Shown: one piece after another, positions 54,424-63,371 of the stretch
How positions within the stretch are numbered: the first letter of the stretch is position 1
Layout of the letters: each line of letters begins with the position of its first letter
Origin: an uncultured Acidimicrobiales bacterium
GTDB taxonomy: Bacteria > Actinomycetota > Acidimicrobiia > Acidimicrobiales > SZUA-35
Direction of reading: 5' to 3'
Length of the DNA stretch: 64,000 nt
Assembly: GCA_937997485.1 (NCBI GenBank)
Contig: CALKTH010000059.1
Location: forward strand, 101,569-165,568
Made by a program: the position numbers and the translations under genes
The notes under the pieces: generated by a model
Told to the model about the DNA's origin: nothing
The model's input: the letters and a program-made list of their open reading frames with translations, nothing else
Database searches by the model: none

Positions 54424-55565
54424 AGATTGTGGTCTTCGACGATCGATACAAGATGTTCTACGGAGCGCAGCAGCAGGCAGTGGAGATCGCGGCCCAGGCG
54501 AGGGATCACGGCCACGACGTCACGTTCCTGACCACTGCCGAGGGTGTGCTCGCCGAGGCCGCTCGCGGGCGAGGGCTCCACGTTCGCATCGAGACCCCAC
54601 CCGAGGCGTGGCTGCAATTCGAGCGCAAAGCGCTCGGCACTGGGCTCCAACGGCTTCGAGTGACGACGCAGATGTTGGCGTTCAGCCGACGACTCGCCGC
54701 TGTCATCCGCGACACGCAGACAGAGTTGGTCATCGTGTCGAACGTTCGAACAGCACTCACGCTCGTCTGGTCTCGACTCACACCCCGCGTACCGATCGTC
54801 CTGTACGCGCAGAACAACATTCCCATGGGCCCGTTCGCCGTCGTCGCGGCACTTGTCAGTTCTCGAATCGGCATGATCGGCCCGTCCACGATTCGGACGT
54901 TCCCCGGCCCTCTACACCGCTTCGTCCATGGACGAAGCTTCCCCTGGCCTGGCGGCAGAGACCTCTCTCACTTCGCACCCTCACCGGAGCCTGTCTTGCC
55001 GGCCGGGGAGCCGGCCACCGTCCTCACGATCGCGAGCCTGACTCGTCGAAAGGGCATTCACGATCTGATCGATGCGCTCGCCCTCGTCTCAGACTCTGGA
55101 AGGCCCGTTCGCCTCGTGGTTGTTGGCGGCACCGTTGGCGCCGAGTCCGAGGCCTACGCCGACGGGTTGCGGAAGCAAGCAGAGCGTCTCGGTGTCGAGA
55201 CGGAGTTCGCCGGCTGGCGCGACGACGTGCGCCCGGCACTGGCTTCGTGTCACCTCTTCGCTCTGGCGTCCTACGAAGAGGGCCTTCCTGGTGTTCTCAT
55301 CGAAGCCATGGCCACCGAACGTGCGTGTGTCACTACCCGTGCTGGCGACGCTGGCAGGCTGGTCGACGAGGGCGATGCAGGTGTGAGCGTCGACGTCGGC
55401 GACGTCGACGGCCTTGCGAGCGGCATTCGAGCGCTCCTGACCGATCCGCATCGCCGAAGCGCCCATGCCGCTTCCGGTCGGCAGTATGTGCTCGCCACGC
55501 TCGGCGTCGAGAAGCTCTACGAGGATCTGGCGGCCGGAACAGACAACCTGTTTCAGGGAAGCTGA
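54420..55565 (+). CDS. Family 4 glycosyltransferase
   Basis: 381 residues from ATG 54420 (ATGA overlap with the sulfotransferase). It has FDDRYKMFYGAQQQAVEIAA, PIVLYAQNNIPMGP, TIASLTRRKGIHDLIDALA and the E-x7-E motif in YEEGLPGVLIEAMA. It is a GT-B fold cytosolic enzyme. The next GT4 starts 2 nt after its stop. The donor is unknown. Confidence 0.9.
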   Translation: MKIVVFDDRYKMFYGAQQQAVEIAAQARDHGHDVTFLTTAEGVLAEAARGRGLHVRIETPPEAWLQFERKALGTGLQRLRVTTQMLAFSRRLAAVIRDTQTELVIVSNVRTALTLVWSRLTPRVPIVLYAQNNIPMGPFAVVAALVSSRIGMIGPSTIRTFPGPLHRFVHGRSFPWPGGRDLSHFAPSPEPVLPAGEPATVLTIASLTRRKGIHDLIDALALVSDSGRPVRLVVVGGTVGAESEAYADGLRKQAERLGVETEFAGWRDDVRPALASCHLFALASYEEGLPGVLIEAMATERACVTTRAGDAGRLVDEGDAGVSVDVGDVDGLASGIRALLTDPHRRSAHAASGRQYVLATLGVEKLYEDLAAGTDNLFQGS

Positions 55566-55566
55566 G

Positions 55567-56688
55567 GTGCGGGTCGCTCACATCGTGGAGGCCTCGTTCG
55601 CCGGGGTTGGCCGCCACGTGCTCGACCACGCCGCAGGTCAGGCGGCTCGCGGCCACGATGTCCGCGTTTTCTACAGCCCCGTTCGGGAGAGTGCCGCGTT
55701 CGCAGAAGAGCGATCCGCGCTGTCGGGGGCAGTGTCGTTTCACGACGTGCACCTCGAGCGCTCACCCTCGCTCTCTGACCTCGCTGCCTTGAGGTCCATC
55801 TCTGCGGTGTGCCGAGAACACGACATCGAGGTCGTGCACGGTCATTCGACGAAGGGCGGCCTGATCACTCGGCTGGTCCGCGGCACCTTCGTGCGCGCCT
55901 ATACCCCGAACGCCGTCTACTCGATGAACCCCGAACTTGGGGACCGAGCCCGCCGCGTGGTCCGAGCCATTGAACGAGCTCTGTCACATCGCACGGACCT
56001 GATCGTTGCCGTCTCGAGCGAGGAAGAGGCGCACCTGATCGACCTGGGTGTCGACCCATCGAAGGTTGTTGTCGTGCCGAACGGCGTTCCGCCCGCACCG
56101 GAACGAGATGCGAAGAAACGGGGGGCCGTTCGCGACGCGCTCGGACTTCCGTTGGATGCAGTGGTGGTGGGATTCGTCGGACGTCTCAGCCGCCAGAAGG
56201 CGCCAGAGATTCTCCTGGCGGCCTTCGAATCGATTGCTGAGCGATTCCCAGACATCCATCTGGCAATCATCGGCACAGGCGAGCTCGAGCCGGACATCAA
56301 CAGGCTCGCCGAGCAATCGTCGGCTGCGGCCCGTATTCACCTGCTGGGAGAACAACCTGGGCGTTGGGCGATGAACGCGTTCGACGTCTTCGCGCTGCCC
56401 AGTCGCTACGAGGGCTTCCCCTACGTGTTGATCGAGGCGCTGCATGCTGGACTTCCCATCGTGACCACGGTCGGAGCATCGGCAGATCTCCTGTTCGAGG
56501 GCGCAGCTGACCCGATCGGGGGTCGGACGGCCGTGGATGACGCCGCCGGTTTCGCCGAGGCTCTCAGCAAGATTCTCGAACATGGACCCTCCTCGTTCGC
56601 TGCGGCGTGCCGAGCGCGAGGTCTGACCTTCACCGCCGATGCCATGATCGAGCAAACACTGGCAGCGTTGTCCGACCTACGCGGATAG
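55567..56688 (+). CDS. Family 4 glycosyltransferase
   Basis: 373 residues from GTG 55567, one base after the preceding stop. It begins VRVAHIVEASFAGVGRHVL, a common capsular-transferase opening. It has VVHGHSTKGGLITRL, PNGVPPAPERDAKK, FVGRLSRQKAPEILLAAF and YEGFPYVLIEALHAG. It resembles WfgS/EpsD-type transferases. It is followed by an 85-nt gap with a good promoter before galE. Confidence 0.9.
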   Translation: MRVAHIVEASFAGVGRHVLDHAAGQAARGHDVRVFYSPVRESAAFAEERSALSGAVSFHDVHLERSPSLSDLAALRSISAVCREHDIEVVHGHSTKGGLITRLVRGTFVRAYTPNAVYSMNPELGDRARRVVRAIERALSHRTDLIVAVSSEEEAHLIDLGVDPSKVVVVPNGVPPAPERDAKKRGAVRDALGLPLDAVVVGFVGRLSRQKAPEILLAAFESIAERFPDIHLAIIGTGELEPDINRLAEQSSAAARIHLLGEQPGRWAMNAFDVFALPSRYEGFPYVLIEALHAGLPIVTTVGASADLLFEGAADPIGGRTAVDDAAGFAEALSKILEHGPSSFAAACRARGLTFTADAMIEQTLAALSDLRG

Positions 56689-56717
56689 GTCAACAAACAC
56701 AGTCGAGCCAGCAACCT

Positions 56718-56746
56718 TTGTCCCATAACGTGACACGTCCTACCGT
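56718..56746 (+). promoter_or_regulatory. Promoter upstream of galE
   Basis: A TTGTCC -35 box, 17-nt spacer and TACCGT -10 box lie about 30 nt before the galE start. It is the clearest two-box promoter seen here. Confidence 0.5.
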
Positions 56747-56773
56747 GGCGCCAGTAGAGAAAGGGACGTCGCG

Positions 56774-57796
56774 TTGAGGGACACGACTGTGTTAGTGACC
56801 GGCATCGCCGGATATGTGGGATCGCATGCTGCCGCTGCGCTTGCTCACTCCGGGTACGAGGTCGTCGGCATTGACAACTTTGAGAACAGCACAGCGGCAT
56901 CAATCGAACGTCTGACGTCGCTCATCGGCGGCTTCGCTTTCGTAGAAGCAGATGTACAGAACACCGATCGAGTCGCCGACACGCTGCGCGACCACAAGGT
57001 GGACGCGGTCCTGCACTTTGCCGGCCGCAAGTCGGTCGCTGAATCCGTGTCCGACCCACTCGGCTACTTCCGGACGAATGTCGCAGGTTCGATCTCCGTG
57101 CTCCAAGCAATGGCTCGGGTGGACCTCCATCACTTCGTCTTCTCGTCGTCCTGTACGGTCTACGGCAACGGCGACGGGCCCACCGATGATCGAGGCGCCC
57201 GTTCGATGGCCGAGACCGATGCGGTTGCGCCGTGTAACCCCTACGGACGGTCGAAGGCCATGGTCGAGTCAATCTTGGATGATGCTGCTCTCGCCGGGCT
57301 CGTCTCGTCGATCTCGCTGCGGTACTTCAACCCGATCGGTGCACACCCCAGCCACCAGATCGGCGAGGACCCGAAGAACCCACCGGCGAACCTTCTGCCC
57401 CATGTCATGGAGCGAGCGTTGCACGGCGGCGAACCTCTGAAGGTCTACGGTGACAACTACAACACCATCGATGGCACGTGCATCCGTGACTACGTGCATG
57501 TCAGCGATCTCGCCCACGCACACGTCGCGGCCCTCGAGTCACTCGGCAACGAACCCGGACACCGCGCGGTGAACATCGGTACCGGAACCGGACACAGTGT
57601 CCTCGAGGTCATCGACGCCGTTGAGCGCGTGACCGGCAGGACCATCCCGTACGACATTGTCGACCCCCGCCCCGGTGACGCCGCCGCGCTCTACGCCAAT
57701 CCGGAACTGGCACTCGAGCGACTGAGCTGGAAGGCCGAAGCCGATCTCGATCAGATGTGCGACGATCATTGGCAGTGGCACCACTCACGCTCGTGA
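56774..57796 (+). CDS. galE: UDP-glucose 4-epimerase
   Basis: 340 residues from TTG 56774, with AGGGA 8 nt upstream. NAD loop VTGIAGYVGSHAAAAL, HFAGRKSVAESV, SSSCTVYGNG, the NPYGRSKAMVE catalytic Tyr/Lys, and RYFNPIGAHPS are all GalE motifs. NYNTIDGTCIRDYVHVSDLA confirms it. It interconverts UDP-glucose and UDP-galactose for the glycan cluster. The later replacement of the pocket Tyr/Cys was not assessed, so UDP-GalNAc use is possible. Confidence 0.94.
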   Translation: MRDTTVLVTGIAGYVGSHAAAALAHSGYEVVGIDNFENSTAASIERLTSLIGGFAFVEADVQNTDRVADTLRDHKVDAVLHFAGRKSVAESVSDPLGYFRTNVAGSISVLQAMARVDLHHFVFSSSCTVYGNGDGPTDDRGARSMAETDAVAPCNPYGRSKAMVESILDDAALAGLVSSISLRYFNPIGAHPSHQIGEDPKNPPANLLPHVMERALHGGEPLKVYGDNYNTIDGTCIRDYVHVSDLAHAHVAALESLGNEPGHRAVNIGTGTGHSVLEVIDAVERVTGRTIPYDIVDPRPGDAAALYANPELALERLSWKAEADLDQMCDDHWQWHHSRS

Positions 57797-57821
57797 GTCG
57801 CTGCCGCTCGTTCGACTCCTG

Positions 57822-59204
57822 ATGCTTTGGATTCTCGTCACGGGGCTCGTGGCCGTCAGCTTTGTCGGCGTTGCTGCAGTGCTTCGCCATTGGAAGTGGG
57901 ATCTCAGGCGAGCGAGCATGCTCGCCGTTGTCTTCCTGGCCACCGACTTCGTGCTCCGCCCGACTGAGTTGCTGATTGGGCTCGATGAGCCGTTCCCGAA
58001 CGAGCACTTTGAGGGTCGAACCGTGGTTGATGCGCTCGCTCGAGCCCAAGCGTCGTTCCTCCTCTGGCTCGCGCTCTTTGTGTTGACGGTTGCCCTTGTC
58101 GAGCGTTTCCTGGAAACGAGTGCTCTGGCCGAGAGCGTCGGCTCCAAGATTGAGGCCAACGGGTCGCGTCTTCTTCCTGATGACAGGGCCGTGCAGCGCG
58201 TTCTCCCCCTGCTGGTCGGCTTTGGATTCATCGGGTCGGCCTACGCATGGAATCGGTTCGGGTTGACCGGGCTGGCCAGCGCTGCGAAGGGGAAGGAATT
58301 GGACCTCCCCCACATGCTCAGAGTGCCCGCAATCGGGGCCGCCTACTTCGGTATGGCCGTGGCAACCGCTGGTGTGGCTCGAAAGCACCGGTCGATGTCC
58401 GTGATCGGCGGCCTCGCCTTCATAGCGGGAGCCTTCGTGTCCTTCACATGGGGCGCACGAGGTAACGCAGTGTTCCCGTTCGTCATCCCGGCGATTGCTG
58501 CGTTGAGTGGTATGGAAACACGTCCGTTGCGGTCGAGTGCAGAGTGGCGGCGCGTTGCCCTCCGTGTGTTCCTCGCCTTCATTGTCGTGTGCTCCATGGG
58601 AGTGGGACTGCGGGTCGTCCGAGAGGTCGTTTCGCTCGGAGGAACCAACGCTCGTACGACACAGGGACCCATCTTCCGACGTCTGGCCATTACGGCCAAC
58701 CACACTCGGTATGACGCTGCGCTGCTGGTCTTCGACGATGACGAGCCGACACCGGAGTCCCCCGGGCTGGACCTCTTCATCAACGGCAGCTCTCGTGCCC
58801 TGTCGCCGATCGTGCCGCCACGGGGATCCTTCGAACCCCCCGCCATCACGGTCGCGCAAACGTTCGAACCGTGGAGGAACAACGGTTGGCCGTTGACCGC
58901 GCTCGGGGACTGGTTCTTCGCCGGTCGATGGGGCGGTGTCGCTCTCGGCGCGATCGTGAGCGGTCTGATCTTTGGCCTGATTGATGCGTGGCAGGCGCTC
59001 TACCGCCGCCGGTATTGGGCGGTGACGACCGGCTTCGTGGCTATTTGGTCGACGACCCTGACATGGGGCGGCTTCGGCGCCACGACCCCGGCACGAGCGC
59101 GGTCGATGCTCCCGATCCTCATTGTGCTGATGCTGCTGGCGACGCTGCTTGGTCGGGGAACACGGCCGGCTGCGCTGAAGGAAACCGCGACTTCAGCGAG
59201 TTGA
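57822..59204 (+). CDS. Wzy-like oligosaccharide repeat unit polymerase
   Basis: 460 residues with about ten membrane helices and a large loop near 270-360. No strong sequence signature exists for Wzy proteins, but the length, topology and Arg-containing outer loops (WGARGNAVFP, FINGSSRALSPIVPP) fit the OatA/Wzy-type polymerases. It would join lipid-linked repeat units outside the membrane. It ends the plus-strand run, and its last 86 bases overlap the convergent acyltransferase gene. Confidence 0.72.
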   Translation: MLWILVTGLVAVSFVGVAAVLRHWKWDLRRASMLAVVFLATDFVLRPTELLIGLDEPFPNEHFEGRTVVDALARAQASFLLWLALFVLTVALVERFLETSALAESVGSKIEANGSRLLPDDRAVQRVLPLLVGFGFIGSAYAWNRFGLTGLASAAKGKELDLPHMLRVPAIGAAYFGMAVATAGVARKHRSMSVIGGLAFIAGAFVSFTWGARGNAVFPFVIPAIAALSGMETRPLRSSAEWRRVALRVFLAFIVVCSMGVGLRVVREVVSLGGTNARTTQGPIFRRLAITANHTRYDAALLVFDDDEPTPESPGLDLFINGSSRALSPIVPPRGSFEPPAITVAQTFEPWRNNGWPLTALGDWFFAGRWGGVALGAIVSGLIFGLIDAWQALYRRRYWAVTTGFVAIWSTTLTWGGFGATTPARARSMLPILIVLMLLATLLGRGTRPAALKETATSAS

Positions 59205-60318
59205 TTGGGCTCTCGAAGAATCTCCACGACAAGGCGCTGATGATCAGCGTCAGGCCGAGGCCACCGATGTGGTCGTACTCGGCGGCCCCGCCCGTGAGGA
59301 GTGACCAACCCTCCCGCCACAGTGCCGGCGCCAGGATGTGCCAGACGTAGATGCCGTAGGAGATCGATCCGATGTATCGGAGCGGCCGGAACTCCAGGAG
59401 TCGCTGGACGGGACGCGGAACCATTCCGGAGGCGATAGCAAAGATCACGAAGGTGAAGAACGCTGCTCCGGCGAGACCAACCCAGACGAAGGCTGCTTCT
59501 TCGGCAAACGTCCGACCTCCGACACGGCTGAACGGGCCGATGAGCTTGCGCACCGCAAATCCCCCAAGGGCGACGGCTCCCAGTGCCCCACTCGCCACGA
59601 CGAGCGTTCTACGCCGCACGGTGAGCTTCCCTGGTGCGGTCCACATTGCGAGAAGTGCGCCAGCGCCAAAGGCATCCAGGCGAGCGAACGTGATGCGTTG
59701 AGCGTCGCCGGGCGCGACATCGGCAAGGAGGAGCCCAACGCGGCTGGCGACGCCAACGCCAATGGCGAGGCCGGCTACCCGCCCGAGCCACTCATGAGGA
59801 ACGAGGAGCATCACAAACGGCCACACGAGGTAGAACTGTTCTTCGATCGCAAGAGTCCACAGGTGGCCGGTGAACGAGGGCCCGTCTGTCCACATCGCCG
59901 AGAAGTTCTGCAGATAGAGCAGATTCCACCCGATGGAACGTCCGACCGAACCAACATTGAAGAAAAGGGCGAGGACAAAAAGACCAAAGAGGTAGCCGTA
60001 GTACAGCGGAAAGATGCGAAGCGTTCGACGGGCATAGAAGCGAGTGAAGGCGTCGCGACGCTTTCCGTGATCCGGTATCGAACCGGCACCTTGGAGAGCT
60101 TCCCGTTCGACGAGCAGAATGCGCGTGATGAGGAACGCGCTCAAGACGAAGAACGCTTGAACGCCGAACCAACCCAGCGGCATGACCCTGTGGACACCGC
60201 TTGATTTCGGTACGTAGTGATGCACGACGACAGCGGCGACAGCAATCGTTCGATACGTATCCAGACCCCCGATGTAGCCCGACGGGATCGCCGACCGATC
60301 ACCCAACCTCGACGGCAT
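59119..60318 (-). CDS. Acyltransferase-3 family membrane protein
   Basis: 399 residues from ATG 60318, sharing one base with the amidase stop (TGATG). Ten membrane helices, with VVVHHYVPKSS carrying the catalytic-type His, FVLSAFLITRIL, RRTLRIFPLYYGYL and HLWTLAIEEQFYLVWP, typical of OafA/WecH-like O-acyltransferases. It transfers acetyl or other acyl groups to surface sugars. It probably decorates the polymer made by the convergent cluster. Confidence 0.92.
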   Translation of the reverse strand: MPSRLGDRSAIPSGYIGGLDTYRTIAVAAVVVHHYVPKSSGVHRVMPLGWFGVQAFFVLSAFLITRILLVEREALQGAGSIPDHGKRRDAFTRFYARRTLRIFPLYYGYLFGLFVLALFFNVGSVGRSIGWNLLYLQNFSAMWTDGPSFTGHLWTLAIEEQFYLVWPFVMLLVPHEWLGRVAGLAIGVGVASRVGLLLADVAPGDAQRITFARLDAFGAGALLAMWTAPGKLTVRRRTLVVASGALGAVALGGFAVRKLIGPFSRVGGRTFAEEAAFVWVGLAGAAFFTFVIFAIASGMVPRPVQRLLEFRPLRYIGSISYGIYVWHILAPALWREGWSLLTGGAAEYDHIGGLGLTLIISALSWRFFESPINSLKSRFPSAQPAVFPDQAASPAASAQ

Positions 60319-61715
60319 CAGCCCAGCGCGGCCAGCGGCGAAGCGTCGAGCATCTCCTCGAGTGAGCCCATGGCTTGGAGCACTCCCACATCGTCGAGCT
60401 GACGGCCGATGATCTGCAGACCAACGGGCATCCCATCGGCGGTGAACCCACAATTGATGGATCCTGCGGGGTTGCGGGTGAGGTTCAGTCCATAACTGAA
60501 GGAGACCCACGCTGGCCGCTCCTCACCGTTGATGGTTCCCTCATGCCCGATCTCGGGAATCTGGCCTGCGCACATCGGCGTGAGGATCAGCGGGGCATGC
60601 TCGAAGGCCGCATCGAGCTCAAGGTTGAACGTGTGGATCGCGTCGATGGAGGCGATGACGTCGGTGCCGGTCACCTTCGCCCCCCACTCGATTTGGAAGC
60701 GGAGTGACTCATCAATCTGGCCCCACTCCGGTGTGCCGATGAGATGGCCCTGTGTCCGCGCTCGCAAGGCGGTCCACATCACCCACCAGGGCATCAGGGG
60801 ATCTTGACTCCACACCTCATCGAGCTGCACAACCTCGACGCCGGCCGCCTCCATCCGGGCGATCGCTTCAGCGCAAACCCGGCCCACCTCGTCGTCGACC
60901 TCGGCGAACCCCATGGTCGGGGCCCACACAACACGCGTGGGCAGTCGGGCCTCGGCCACGGCTTCGTACCAGGGGGAACCGGAGCGAGGGAGCGAGAAGG
61001 GATCCGTGGGATGTGGCCCCACACACATGTCAAGGGCGAAGGCGGTGTCGATTGTTCGGCGAGCCATCGGCCCTTTCACGGTGCACAGACCCGAGCCTGG
61101 AGGATTCGGTCCGCCGTTGGGGATGCGCCCTTGCGTGGTCTTGATGCCCGAGAGCGCACAGAGTGCGGAAGGGATCCGGATCGAACCGCCGCCGTCAGAG
61201 CCGGTGGCGAGCGGAACCATGCCGGCCGCTAGCGCCGCCGCGCTGCCTCCGGATGAGCCACCAGGCGTTCGGTTGAGGTTCCACGGGTTGCGGGTGACAC
61301 CGGTCAGCGGTGAATCCGTGGCGCCCTTGTGCCCGTACTCCGGTGTCGTGGTCTTGCCGATGACGACGCACCCGGCGGCTCGGAGTCGGGCGACGAGTAC
61401 CGAGTCGCCCTCGGCCGGAGCGGTGCTGGAGAGCTTCGACCCGTAGCGAGTGGCGAAACCGGCAGCGTCCTCGAGGTCCTTGACTGCGAGCGGAATTCCG
61501 GCCAGCGGACCGACGCTGTCGCCGGCGACGAGTCGCTGATCCACCTCCGTCGCATCGGCCAGCGCAGCGGCTCCGTCCACTGTGACAAAGGCATTCAGTT
61601 CCGGATCCAACTGCTCGATGCGTTCGAGCGCAGCGATGGTCAGCTCACGAGCGGAGAGCTCTCGGGTGCGGACGCGGGCGGCGAGATCGAGCACTCGATG
61701 CTGACGAAAGTCCAT
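60318..61715 (-). CDS. Amidase (amidase signature family)
   Basis: 465 residues from ATG 61715. The Ser-cisSer-Lys triad is present: Lys 79 in PLAVKDLE, Ser 154 in GGSSGGSAAAL and Ser 178 in GSDGGGSIRIPS. The N-terminus ELSARELTIAALERIEQLDP is typical. It hydrolyses amide bonds, and the substrate is unknown. GatA is less likely because gatB/gatC are absent. It is co-transcribed with the acyltransferase by a 1-nt overlap. Confidence 0.93.
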   Translation of the reverse strand: MDFRQHRVLDLAARVRTRELSARELTIAALERIEQLDPELNAFVTVDGAAALADATEVDQRLVAGDSVGPLAGIPLAVKDLEDAAGFATRYGSKLSSTAPAEGDSVLVARLRAAGCVVIGKTTTPEYGHKGATDSPLTGVTRNPWNLNRTPGGSSGGSAAALAAGMVPLATGSDGGGSIRIPSALCALSGIKTTQGRIPNGGPNPPGSGLCTVKGPMARRTIDTAFALDMCVGPHPTDPFSLPRSGSPWYEAVAEARLPTRVVWAPTMGFAEVDDEVGRVCAEAIARMEAAGVEVVQLDEVWSQDPLMPWWVMWTALRARTQGHLIGTPEWGQIDESLRFQIEWGAKVTGTDVIASIDAIHTFNLELDAAFEHAPLILTPMCAGQIPEIGHEGTINGEERPAWVSFSYGLNLTRNPAGSINCGFTADGMPVGLQIIGRQLDDVGVLQAMGSLEEMLDASPLAALG

Positions 61716-61721
61716 CAGTGC

Positions 61722-61727
61722 AAGGTA
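61722..61727 (-). promoter_or_regulatory. -10 element of the amidase gene, leaderless architecture
   Basis: TACCTT on the minus strand, six bases, then ATG at 61715. Confidence 0.55.
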
Positions 61728-61846
61728 GACGACATCCGACGCCCGGGGTTGTCCTCGCCACCGGCATCTATCGGTCCGGCGGTCCTGCACCAGATCCCCA
61801 CACGGCTCTCACCTCTGGGGCCGCTGCGACACTGAAACTGGCCGCC

Positions 61847-62728
61847 GTGCCAGCAACGTTCCCCAGTCACCAGGGTCTCATCATCGCCGCCAAATTGAGA
61901 TGGCCGGATCGGTTCGACGCAACGGCACTGTGCCTCGGAGCTGCCGCGCCCGATCTTGCGTATCCGCTGACCAGCTGGCTCCAACGCGAGAGTCACACCC
62001 CCATCGGCGTCGTGACGTGGGCGATTCCCGTCGCCGCAATGACGGCGGTGGTGCTCCGCCGCTGGGCTGCACCAGGACTCTTTGCCTGTCTTCCTCAGCT
62101 CGGCCGTCTCCAACTTCGTGCTTACGGAGCACTGTCGACTCGCCGACCGAGCTGGTGGCAGACCATCGCCTCAGCGGGGCTGGGAGCTGTGAGTCACGTG
62201 TTCATCGATGCCTTCACCCATCGAGGCCGGTGGGGAGCGAATCTGTTGGGCCTCAACGGGACAGTTCTGAAGGTACCCGGCCTCGGTGAGCTCAGCGGGG
62301 CGCGTGTTCTGCAGTACGCAGGACACAGCCTTGGCGTCATCTTCTTCCTCGTGGCGCTGACCGTGATCGCGTCATCGGGCCACGTGGAACGTTGGTATGG
62401 CGACCAGGCTGTCGCCATTGCCCGCGCCCGCCAGGTTCCGACGCTACTGAGGTGTGTCTTCGCGTTGGTCACCTTCGCCCCGGTGCTCGGATTGCTTGCA
62501 GTTACTGGACGCACCGATTTCGGGGCGATCTTTCTCATCCAAACCACGGTGTTGCCATCGGTGCTGCTCGCCGGGGCAATCGTGACTCGTCAGTTGCCGA
62601 GGCAGGCGACCAGACCGTTGGAGAGCAGCGCCTCACGGAACGTGCCCGCAGGACACGAACCTTCGGGCTCTCGGGCGCCGATGACCCGACCGTCGGACAG
62701 GCCGTCGCAAGGAACGGGTAGCAGCTGA
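61847..62728 (+). CDS. DUF4184-like membrane protein
   Basis: 293 residues from GTG 61847, which aligns with the usual PATFPSHQG start of the family; a frame open to 61718 upstream looks non-coding. ALCLGAAAPDLAYPL and LGAVSHVFIDAFTH (His/Asp pairs in membrane helices) are the DUF4184 marks. Six helices are predicted by eye. The function is unknown; the metal-binding look suggests a membrane hydrolase. Its last 139 bases overlap the end of the J-domain gene on the other strand, a long overlap that weakens confidence in the exact C-terminus. Confidence 0.75.
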   Translation: MPATFPSHQGLIIAAKLRWPDRFDATALCLGAAAPDLAYPLTSWLQRESHTPIGVVTWAIPVAAMTAVVLRRWAAPGLFACLPQLGRLQLRAYGALSTRRPSWWQTIASAGLGAVSHVFIDAFTHRGRWGANLLGLNGTVLKVPGLGELSGARVLQYAGHSLGVIFFLVALTVIASSGHVERWYGDQAVAIARARQVPTLLRCVFALVTFAPVLGLLAVTGRTDFGAIFLIQTTVLPSVLLAGAIVTRQLPRQATRPLESSASRNVPAGHEPSGSRAPMTRPSDRPSQGTGSS

Positions 62729-63264
62729 CCTTCCGACATGACGAGGACACACGAGCCGGCTTCGACGCCGATGTCGGGGCCGGGAACGGTCGTGGTGGTT
62801 GGAGCCGTGGCTCGTGAGCCGTTGGCGTAGGCCGTGAAGATGAAGATGGCCAGGAGCATGCCGAAGAACCCGACCGTGCCCAGAACTCGAACGGTGCCGG
62901 AGTGCCGAACCTCTCGCTCCTCTTCCTGGAGCCGTCGCCTTGAAGCGAGGAACTCAGGATCGAAGAGCCGGGGATCAACCCGCGGGACTCCGTCGTCGGT
63001 GCGCACGTAGTCGCCAACACTGGGGCCGGCCGTCCCGTTGCGTTCGGCCCGTTGACGGTCGTAGGCAGCGCGACGAGCGTCGTCCCCGAGCACACGCCAC
63101 GCCTCGTTGACAGAGCGCATGGCTGTTTCCGCCTGGCGGGACTCAGCAGCGGGCGCGTTGATGAAACGGTCGGGGTGCCAGCGACGAGCTTCGTCGTGAT
63201 ACGCGCGCCGAATATCGGCATGGGTCGCCTTTGAGCTGACGCCCAGTGTCTTGTAGTGCGACAT
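62590..63264 (-). CDS. Membrane-anchored J-domain protein
   Basis: 224 residues from ATG 63264. Residues 1-70 form a J domain with HPD at 30-32 (WHPDRF) and YKTLGVSSKATHADIRRAYH. A linker, one helix (about 124-146), then a 70-residue outer domain with three Cys (SCVLV, PCDG, SCPAG, CLGN). The J domain would face the cytosol and stimulate DnaK. The outer part looks like a septum-type domain seen in actinobacterial membrane proteins. A TACGCT hexamer lies about 35 nt upstream. Confidence 0.85.
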   Translation of the reverse strand: MSHYKTLGVSSKATHADIRRAYHDEARRWHPDRFINAPAAESRQAETAMRSVNEAWRVLGDDARRAAYDRQRAERNGTAGPSVGDYVRTDDGVPRVDPRLFDPEFLASRRRLQEEEREVRHSGTVRVLGTVGFFGMLLAIFIFTAYANGSRATAPTTTTVPGPDIGVEAGSCVLVMSEGQLLPVPCDGLSDGRVIGAREPEGSCPAGTFREALLSNGLVACLGN

Positions 63265-63371
63265 TCGCCGACCGGCCTCCAAGTTTCCGGCCGTCAGCGT
63301 ATGACTGCTAGACCCTCCCTGTGTCATCGGGCTGACGAATGCCGGTGGCGAAACGACGATGGGAGTTCACC

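Noticed and set aside
48687-60318. Glycan cluster next to tRNA-Val as an integrated genomic island
   Set aside because: The cluster lies on the 5' side of the tRNA, whereas integrases usually use the 3' end. No integrase, att repeat or composition shift was seen.
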